Source of the DNA: an uncultured Ruminococcus sp.
GTDB lineage: Bacteria; Bacillota; Clostridia; Oscillospirales; Acutalibacteraceae
NCBI GenBank assembly: GCA_902802975.1
Contig: CADCOF010000082.1
Coordinates: 1 to 10,472 of the forward strand
Direction of reading: 5' to 3'
Length of the DNA stretch: 10,472 nt
Both the position numbers and the translations under genes were made by a program. Position 1 is the stretch's first letter; each line of letters starts with the position of its first letter. Shown piece by piece: positions 1 to 5,480 of this stretch. Below the pieces are notes generated by a model that searched no databases, was not told the origin of the DNA, and was given only the letters and a program-made list of their open reading frames with translations.

Positions 1-1092
1 AACAACCATGATGTCATATGTGGTTTTAGTTCCCAGTTTAACGCTTGCAGTAGTGAAGTCTGTATCCTTTAATATTTTGTTCCAATTTGAAACAGATGAT
101 TTCTTGTAGAAGTAACTGTATCTATACGGAGCTTCACCGCCTTCAGCTGCTCCCGTGATATACAGCTTTTCTTCAACAAATATTTTTTCCGGTACAGTTG
201 ATATGTTTGTAAGCGGCTTCAGGTCTACAGTAATATTTTTTTCCACTGTTTTGAAATGCCCATGTTGGTCAGACACTTCAACACTAATACGGTATTCTCC
301 CGGCTCATTAATTGTAAAAGTACATTTAGAGTTTTCCGATTTTGGAATTGATTCAACCGGATTATAATCCCAATCACTTATGAGAAAATTCCAATTATCG
401 GTTTTATGTGATAATGTATACTTATAATTATACGAACCCACGCCGCCCGTCGTATTGTTTGTTATCTCGACTGTATCTCCGGCAGTGATCTTCTCGGGAA
501 CAGTAACCTCGTTTTCAAGTGCCGGAATATTTACTTGGATAGTGTAATTTTTATCTGCTTTTCTATTTTTGCTGTCAAATATTGTCACTTTGAATCTATA
601 ATTGAATGAAGAACAGTTATCATAAGGAATATCAGTCTCATTTGGCTTGAATATAATGTAAGTTTTATCCGTTTCGTTTTCGATTGTTTTCCAAGAGGAA
701 TAATCAGCTTTATAACTGTAGGTGTACTTGTATGGTCCCTCACCGCCTGCACCTTGACATGTGATCTCGATACTATCGTTGAAGTCTATTCCTTTTTCTT
801 CGACATTATCGTTAGGTTTTTCTTTATTTTTAATGGAAATCTGATTTACAAGTGTTGGAACAGTTATTTCTACCGGAATTATTGTGGTATCGCTCTTTCC
901 TTTTGAGTCATCAGCCACTACCTTGATATCATACTTCTGTATTGTTTCTTTCTTGAATATTGCGGAATTGCCGTCTTTTTCCGGAGAAATTGGAGTCCAC
1001 TCTGTGTCTGATTGGCTTTTATAGTAATATTTGTATGTATATGGAGCTATACCGCCGGTGGCAGAACCGGTTATGGTGATTGAGTTACCTCT
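1..1092 (-). repeat. Four tandem ~100-residue Ig-like repeats in the LRR protein
   Basis: Four copies of the motif GG(I/E/V)(A/G)(P/S)Y start at residues 709, 813, 911 and 1015, spaced 104, 98 and 104 residues apart. Each is preceded by a beta strand (ITITGSA, IEITCQG, VEITNNT, LYITGAA) and followed by alternating Tyr and a single Trp (W728, W830, W930, W1033). Copies one to three end with a strand such as DIKVVADDSKG, KVTIFDSKN or SVEVSDQHG. The fourth copy is cut by the window edge, so more copies may follow. Confidence 0.8.
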
Positions 1093-3180
1093 TGATACGC
1101 TTTTTTTGCTTACTTTTGACGTATTGGACAATGTTCTGTAATCATAATAAAGATTTACACTGTTTAACTTGTCATTCGGGGTTCCTATATCAATCGCGCC
1201 CCACTGATTTGAAGAGCCAATATAGTAAATATCCGAAAGTTTGCCGCAGCCCTCAAAAACGTTTTTGCCGATTTTTTCAACCGATGTCGGAAGTATTATT
1301 TCACTAATTCCCATACCGGCCAACGCACCGTCACCGATAGAAGTTATACTGTCGGGAATAGTAATTTCGTTCAGATTTTTGCAGCCGTTGAAAGCAAAGT
1401 TTCCGATATCAGTGATCGAATTCGGAATATTAACACTCGTCAGTCTTTTGCAGTTGTTAAATGCAAAATCACTGATCTTTGTCAAAGAATCGGGTATTTC
1501 GATCTTTTCAATGCCGGTGCTGTCAAACGCGCTGATTCCGATCTCGGTAATAGATTTCGGAATAGTCGCTTCTTTAAGATTGGGACAATTGGCAAAAACA
1601 TAATTGCCGATTTTTGTCATGGTATTTGGTATTTCTACTTTATTGAGATTAGTGCAGGCAAAAGCATAGTCGCCAAGCTCTTTTAATGTTTTGGGTAAGT
1701 TTGCATTGCTAAGATAGGTGCAGTCATAAAAAGCTTCTTTGCCTATCTTTGTTACCGAAGAAGGAATAGCTATTTTTTTGAGCAACGGGCAGTCTGAGAA
1801 AGCACTGTCTCCGATTTCGGTGACTGTTGTCGGAAGAGTTACTTCCTGAAGATTGCTGCATCCAAGAAATGTTCTTTCCGATATTTTTGTTACGGAACCG
1901 GGAATATTAACAGATATCAGGTTTGCACAGTTACTGAAAGCAGCTGCGTCTATCTCCGCAATTGCCGTACCGGAAAAATTCACGCTTTTGACATTTATGC
2001 AGTTAGCATATGCGGCAAATCCGATCTTTTTCACAGCCTTTGGTATGGTTACGCTTTTTAAAGATTTGCAGCCGTAAAAAGTATTATCTTCGATTGCGCT
2101 TATGGAAGGCGGTAAAGCAACGGTTGATATATCCGAACAATTATAAAATGCCGCCGAGCCTATCGATGTTATTTTTGTTGAAAGCGTAACGCTCTTGAGA
2201 CCTGTGCAGCCATAAAATGTTGCGGTGTTAATCTTTTTCACGGAATCCGGTATAACAATACTTTTAAGACTTGAACAATTCCGGAAAGTGTTATCTCCGA
2301 TAAAAGTTACCGACTCCGGAATATTAATGCTTTCCATTTTTGAACAGTTTCTGAAAGCTGCATAGTAAATTGATTTGACCGAATCAGGAATACTAACACT
2401 CGTAATGCCTGAGCAACCCGAGAAAGACTCCCTGCTGATTTCTTTGAGTGATGTGGGAATATGCAGATTCGAAATATTTGAGCACTTGGTAAAAGCCCGC
2501 GCACCTATATAAGATACCGAGTCGGGAAGCTGTGCGCTTTCAAGACTTTTGCAGTTATAGAAAGCGTTATCTCCGATATTTGTCAGCGCGTTGGGGAAAT
2601 TGATATTTTTCAGATTTGTGCAGTTATAAAAAATATTATCCTCAAGCGACGTCAAAGAATTGGGCAAGCTCACTTTTCGCAGACTTGTGCAGCCATAAAA
2701 AGCATTTTTACCGATTTCATTTACGGATGCAGGTATTGTTACTTCTGAAAGTGCCGTGCAGCCATAGAAAGTATAACTGCCAATCTCTTTGAGAGAAGAA
2801 GGGAAATTTATGGTTTGCAGATTTGTGCAGCCCGAAAAAGCATCATCGTATATCGCCTTCAACGATGCCTGAATCGACACAACATTAATCTTGGAGTTAT
2901 CTTTGAAAGCACAATCGCCGATTGCAATAACAGATACTCCGTTAATATCTTTGGGAATAGTTACCCATGTGCTGTTTCCGGTATAACCTGTTATTGTAAT
3001 ACCGCCGGCGTTAATATACTCAAAATCGCCAAATTTTAACACATCATCTCCTTTGGAACTGCTGGAATGTATGTTGATAGCCGCTTTAGGTTCCACAGCT
3101 GCGCTTGCAGGCAAAGGAACTGCAATCATTCCTGCAGCAATAGCAGCAGACAAAATGGCACTCGCAATTCGTTTTAACAT
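1..3180 (-). CDS. Secreted BspA-like leucine-rich-repeat surface protein with C-terminal Ig-like repeats (C-terminus beyond window)
   Basis: The frame is open without a stop from the ATG at 3180 to position 1, giving 1060 residues; the C-terminus lies beyond the left edge. The start is fixed by AAGGAGG at 3191-3197 and by a signal peptide: MLKR, a hydrophobic Ala/Ile stretch, and a likely cut after ASA near residue 27. Residues ~72-655 hold about 25 LRR units of the BspA / Treponema pallidum type (LRR_5), period 23, pattern LxxVxIPxSVTxIGxxAFxxC. Residues ~697-1060 hold four roughly 100-residue beta-rich repeats, each with GGxxPYxYxY and a Trp about 18 residues later. These resemble Ig-like or triple-tyrosine (Y_Y_Y) modules; that name is tentative. 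BspA-type LRR proteins are usually exported adhesins binding matrix proteins, cells or polysaccharides; the ligand here is unknown. Any cell-wall anchor would be in the missing part. Transcribed divergently from holB. Confidence 0.93.
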   Translation of the reverse strand, partial: MLKRIASAILSAAIAAGMIAVPLPASAAVEPKAAINIHSSSSKGDDVLKFGDFEYINAGGITITGYTGNSTWVTIPKDINGVSVIAIGDCAFKDNSKINVVSIQASLKAIYDDAFSGCTNLQTINFPSSLKEIGSYTFYGCTALSEVTIPASVNEIGKNAFYGCTSLRKVSLPNSLTSLEDNIFYNCTNLKNINFPNALTNIGDNAFYNCKSLESAQLPDSVSYIGARAFTKCSNISNLHIPTSLKEISRESFSGCSGITSVSIPDSVKSIYYAAFRNCSKMESINIPESVTFIGDNTFRNCSSLKSIVIPDSVKKINTATFYGCTGLKSVTLSTKITSIGSAAFYNCSDISTVALPPSISAIEDNTFYGCKSLKSVTIPKAVKKIGFAAYANCINVKSVNFSGTAIAEIDAAAFSNCANLISVNIPGSVTKISERTFLGCSNLQEVTLPTTVTEIGDSAFSDCPLLKKIAIPSSVTKIGKEAFYDCTYLSNANLPKTLKELGDYAFACTNLNKVEIPNTMTKIGNYVFANCPNLKEATIPKSITEIGISAFDSTGIEKIEIPDSLTKISDFAFNNCKRLTSVNIPNSITDIGNFAFNGCKNLNEITIPDSITSIGDGALAGMGISEIILPTSVEKIGKNVFEGCGKLSDIYYIGSSNQWGAIDIGTPNDKLNSVNLYYDYRTLSNTSKVSKKSVSRGNSITITGSATGGIAPYTYKYYYKSQSDTEWTPISPEKDGNSAIFKKETIQKYDIKVVADDSKGKSDTTIIPVEITVPTLVNQISIKNKEKPNDNVEEKGIDFNDSIEITCQGAGGEGPYKYTYSYKADYSSWKTIENETDKTYIIFKPNETDIPYDNCSSFNYRFKVTIFDSKNRKADKNYTIQVNIPALENEVTVPEKITAGDTVEITNNTTGGVGSYNYKYTLSHKTDNWNFLISDWDYNPVESIPKSENSKCTFTINEPGEYRISVEVSDQHGHFKTVEKNITVDLKPLTNISTVPEKIFVEEKLYITGAAEGGEAPYRYSYFYKKSSVSNWNKILKDTDFTTASVKLGTKTTYDIMVV
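1216..2967 (-). repeat. 69-bp coding tandem repeat (BspA-type LRR array)
   Basis: The minus-strand reading frame repeats with a 23-codon (69-bp) period, encoding about 25 LRR units. The strongest positions are Ile-Pro followed by Ser-Val/Ile/Leu, then Ile-Gly, then Ala/Thr-Phe-x-x-Cys. Some units deviate: the one near residues 510-512 reads AFACTN and has lost a residue, another reads AFDSTG without the Cys, and one has Tyr for Phe (AYANC). The DNA copies have diverged, so this is an old array rather than a recent expansion. Confidence 0.9.
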
Positions 3181-3205
3181 AAAAAATGAACCTCCTTGGG
3201 GTGGT

Positions 3206-3329
3206 GGCTATTGTTAATTATGAAGCTCAAAGCTAAAAGTTAAAAGTTAAAAGTTGAAAGTTGAAAGTGGAAAGTGGAAAGTGGAACTGTCATTTCGATG
3301 CTTACAACATCAACTAAGGAACAATAGCC
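3206..3329. repeat. 10-bp perfect inverted repeat bracketing the heptamer array
   Basis: GGCTATTGTT at 3206-3215 is the exact reverse complement of AACAATAGCC at 3320-3329. The arms enclose the heptamer array. In the predicted minus-strand transcript the 3' arm ends about 8 nt before the AAGGAGG ribosome-binding site, so pairing would form a long-range stem closing a loop of about 104 nt next to the site. It could instead mark the ends of a small inserted element. Function unknown. Confidence 0.6.
3227..3289. repeat. Tandem heptamer array (7 bp, 7-9 units)
   Basis: Consecutive 7-bp units are visible: a degenerate tcaaagc at 3227-3233, taaaagt three times (3234-3254), tgaaagt twice (3255-3268), ggaaagt twice (3269-3282) and a decaying ggaactg (3283-3289). 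The units change stepwise along the array (ta, tg, gg before aaagt), as expected if neighbouring units were copied by slippage. It lies in the predicted leader of the LRR gene, about 47 nt upstream of its start codon. The small plus-strand ORF running through it is not considered real. Confidence 0.85.
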
Positions 3330-3352
3330 TACTAATAGTACAATTTTACCAT

Positions 3353-3361
3353 ATTATATCA
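3353..3361 (-). promoter_or_regulatory. Extended -10 promoter for the minus-strand LRR gene
   Basis: On the minus strand, positions 3361 to 3353 read TGATATAAT: a perfect TATAAT with the TGn extension. No good -35 is present at 17 bp, which fits an extended -10 promoter. Transcription would start near 3346 and give a leader of roughly 165 nt containing the 10-bp inverted repeat and the heptamer array. Prediction from sequence only. Confidence 0.55.
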
Positions 3362-3501
3362 CTTTTTTCTATTAGTATTTTACACAATTTTTCGTTCATC
3401 TTTTATGAATTATTGATAATTGATAAAGGAAAAGCTATAACAAATTTTTAAGCTTGGAGTTTTGCTGCAGTGAAAATTGCGGAAATCCGCTGTTGTCGCT
3501 A

Positions 3502-3530
3502 TTGAAGTTTTACTAAAAATGTGATACAAT
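3502..3530 (+). promoter_or_regulatory. Promoter of holB-ricT
   Basis: TTGAAG at 3502-3507 and TACAAT at 3525-3530 are separated by 17 bp, and the -10 is preceded by TGA, giving the extended form TGATACAAT. This is a good housekeeping sigma-type promoter about 30 bp before the TTG start. A small palindrome, GCGGAAATCCGC at 3479-3490, lies just upstream of the -35; its role is unknown. The rest of 3362-3478 is AT-rich and holds nothing else I can name. Confidence 0.65.
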
Positions 3531-3559
3531 ACAGTAAGTGATTAGTCGGAGGTGGTGTT

Positions 3560-4414
3560 TTGAGTTTTGAATCGGTATTGGGAAAAGGGCAAACTGCCCA
3601 ACATCTTGCGTCCTTAACTCAAAGTAACAGGCTGCCTCATGCGGCTGCGTTTCAGTCTGAAAATATCACGCTGGCGCGTTCGGCTGCAAAGGAATTGGCA
3701 GCGGCATACCTATGTACAAGTGAGAATATGCGCCCGTGCGGCGAGTGCAGATCGTGTCGGAAAATACATGATGATATTCACCCCGATGTGATTACACTGA
3801 AAGCCGTCGGTAAGCAGAGTATAGGCGTGGGCGAGATACGCGAAATGATATCCGATTGCTATATCATGCCAAATGAATCTCATGGCAAAGTATATCTCAT
3901 ATTTGACAAAATGACGCCTGAGGCACAGAACGCTCTTCTGAAGATACTTGAGGAACCGCCGTCAGGCGTAATGTTCGTGATTACAACCGAACAGACGTCG
4001 CTGCTTTTGAAAACTGTTTTATCACGAACGATGATGTTCAAATTATCGCCGACAAAGCAGATAGATGACGGCAATGAGGCTTTTCAGGCAGCAGTTGAAA
4101 TAGCAAGGGCGATTCCGCAGAATATAGAATTGCCGCTTTTGGGTGCAACAAGTTCGCTAATGAACAGCCGGGAATTTGCAAAACAGGTTCTCGATTACTT
4201 GGCGGAGTTTTTTACGCTTGCATTGGAACAAAAGTATTTAGGCGAAGATGGGTATGAAGATTATATTATTGGTATAGCAAGACCGCTTAGAAAAAGCAAT
4301 ATTGTTAAACTGTATAATGTTGCGAATCAGGCACTTGAGATGTTGTCGCACAATTGTAACTTAACAGTGCTTTCGACATGGGTTTGCGCAAATATACGAG
4401 AGAGTAAGCATTGA
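3560..4414 (+). CDS. holB: DNA polymerase III delta prime subunit (clamp loader)
   Basis: This 284-residue protein is a clamp-loader AAA+ family member; delta prime works with delta and tau/gamma to load the beta sliding clamp on DNA in the cytoplasm. It has the expected N-terminal layout: SNRLPHA near residue 22, a zinc-binding cysteine cluster (C52, C60, C63, C66), the family signature LLKILEEPP at 126-134, and SRTMMF at 155-160 in place of the usual SRC motif. The region where a P-loop would sit (about 31-40) has no GxxGxGK, in keeping with delta prime not hydrolysing ATP. The C-terminal part is poorly conserved, as is usual. The start is TTG, supported by GGAGGT at 3548-3553 six bases upstream; no better ATG exists. 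ricT follows after 38 bp, as in the Bacillus tmk-yaaQ-yaaR-holB-ricT order, but tmk is not next door here. Confidence 0.93.
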   Translation: MSFESVLGKGQTAQHLASLTQSNRLPHAAAFQSENITLARSAAKELAAAYLCTSENMRPCGECRSCRKIHDDIHPDVITLKAVGKQSIGVGEIREMISDCYIMPNESHGKVYLIFDKMTPEAQNALLKILEEPPSGVMFVITTEQTSLLLKTVLSRTMMFKLSPTKQIDDGNEAFQAAVEIARAIPQNIELPLLGATSSLMNSREFAKQVLDYLAEFFTLALEQKYLGEDGYEDYIIGIARPLRKSNIVKLYNVANQALEMLSHNCNLTVLSTWVCANIRESKH

Positions 4415-4452
4415 ATGTAATTGCGAGCATATACCCGCAAGGAGGAGAATAG

Positions 4453-5316
4453 ATGGCTGAGATTATTGGCGTGAGATTTAAAGATGTGGGGAAGGTGTAC
4501 TACTTTGACCCATCGGGACACAAACTAAAACTTGATGATAAGGTAATTGTCGAAACTGCGCGGGGCGTTGAGTGTGGAATTGTGGCGATTGAAAATAAAA
4601 TAATAGATGACAAGAGCATAACACACCCGTTGAAAAAGATAATACGTCCTGCCACAGCGGCCGACATAAAACGCAGTGAAGACAACAAGGCTAAGGAAGA
4701 GCGAGCGTTCAAAATTTGTGTGAAAAAGATTGACGAGCAAAAGCTCGATATGAAGTTGGTCGATGTAGAATATACATTTGACAATAAAAAGATACTGTTT
4801 TATTTTACCGCGGACGGCAGGGTGGATTTCAGAGGGCTTGTTAAAGAGTTGGCTATGATTTTTCACACAAGAATCGAACTTCGTCAGATAGGCGTTCGGG
4901 ATGAAGCGAAAATGCTTGGCGGAATAGGCATATGCGGCAGACCGTTTTGCTGCAATTCATATATGGGTGAATTTCACCCCGTATCGATCAAAATGGCAAA
5001 GGAACAGGGATTGTCGCTCAATCCGGTAAAGATATCGGGAACGTGCGGAAGGCTGATGTGCTGCCTGAAATATGAACAGGCAGCGTACACCGATCTTCTT
5101 AAAACTGTACCGAAAGAGGGCGCAACAGTAATGACTCCCAACGGGGAAGGAATTGTTGTTGAGGCAAACCTGATCAGCAAAATGCTGAAAGTTCGTCTCA
5201 AAAAAGCCCCCGATGCTGCCCCAACCACGTTTAAGGCGTCCGATGTAAAACTCATCAAGGACGCTCAGATCAAAATAAACAAAAAGGAACTGGAAGAACT
5301 AAAAAAGTTAGAATAA
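4453..5316 (+). CDS. ricT: RicT/YaaT, PSP1-domain protein of the Y-complex
   Basis: This 287-residue PSP1-family protein is recognised by MAEIIGVRFKDVGKVYYFDP at the N-terminus, RGVECGIV near 37-44, and two matching cysteine motifs, CGRPFCC (161-167) and CGRLMCC (198-204). In Bacillus subtilis RicT joins RicA and RicF; the complex binds iron-sulfur clusters and stimulates RNase Y processing of some mRNAs, and it also affects sporulation and competence. The six cysteines seen here match those expected for cluster binding. A C-terminal charged helix (KKELEELKKLE) ends the protein. AAGGAGG at 4439-4445 supports the ATG. It follows holB by 38 bp with no terminator between them, so the two are probably co-transcribed. 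No ricA or ricF is in the window. Confidence 0.93.
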   Translation: MAEIIGVRFKDVGKVYYFDPSGHKLKLDDKVIVETARGVECGIVAIENKIIDDKSITHPLKKIIRPATAADIKRSEDNKAKEERAFKICVKKIDEQKLDMKLVDVEYTFDNKKILFYFTADGRVDFRGLVKELAMIFHTRIELRQIGVRDEAKMLGGIGICGRPFCCNSYMGEFHPVSIKMAKEQGLSLNPVKISGTCGRLMCCLKYEQAAYTDLLKTVPKEGATVMTPNGEGIVVEANLISKMLKVRLKKAPDAAPTTFKASDVKLIKDAQIKINKKELEELKKLE

Positions 5317-5317
5317 T

Positions 5318-5335
5318 AGCGGCATGGCCACCGCT
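5318..5335 (+). terminator. Weak hairpin after ricT
   Basis: AGCGG at 5318-5322 can pair with CCGCT at 5331-5335, directly after the ricT stop codon. The stem is short and no T-run follows, so it is at best a weak terminator or an mRNA 3' end. Confidence 0.25.
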
Positions 5336-5385
5336 GCTTGTGCAGAATGACAAAAATGGGAGTGAAAATTTATACAAAAAAACAG

Positions 5386-5414
5386 ATGAAATTTTTGCGG
5401 AAATGAGTTATAAT
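5386..5414 (+). promoter_or_regulatory. Promoter of the amylase gene
   Basis: A perfect TATAAT lies at 5409-5414 with ATGAAA at 5386-5391 as a 4-of-6 match to the -35, spaced 17 bp. An A-rich stretch just upstream (about 5365-5385) could act as an UP element. The start of transcription would be near 5421, giving a leader of about 60 nt. No convincing CcpA (cre) operator was seen around it. Confidence 0.65.
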
Positions 5415-5439
5415 AGAGAATGAATTATTGTCTATTATT

Positions 5440-5462
5440 CCGCTGCAGCTGAAATGCGGCGG
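5440..5462 (+). promoter_or_regulatory. Leader hairpin immediately before the amylase ribosome-binding site
   Basis: CCGCTGCA at 5440-5447 pairs with TGCGGCGG at 5455-5462 through eight base pairs (one G-U) closing a 7-nt loop. The stem ends only 5 nt before AAGGAGG (5468-5474). It could protect the mRNA 5' end or keep the ribosome-binding site clear; no T-run follows, so it is not a terminator. Its role is inference. Confidence 0.5.
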
Positions 5463-5480
5463 CCTTTAAGGAGGATAAGT

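Noticed and set aside
1241..2077. Plus-strand ORFs of 120 and 74 codons opposite the LRR array
   Set aside because: They are antisense shadows of the 69-bp repeat; they repeat with the same period, have no ribosome-binding site and no independent start signal.
1216..2967. Regularly spaced repeats considered as a CRISPR array
   Set aside because: The 69-bp period is an open coding frame of LRR units with diverged copies, not identical repeats with unique spacers.
3254..3451. 65-codon plus-strand ORF beginning in the heptamer array
   Set aside because: Its N-terminus is only the translated 7-bp repeat and the rest is AT-rich non-coding sequence containing a minus-strand promoter.
5454..5480. 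Upstream in-frame ATG for the amylase (nine extra residues)
   Set aside because: It lies before the AAGGAGG site and inside the leader hairpin; starting there would put an unusual Arg-rich stretch before a normal signal peptide.
5317..5480. CcpA (cre) catabolite operator near the amylase promoter
   Set aside because: No sequence close enough to the cre consensus was found on either strand.
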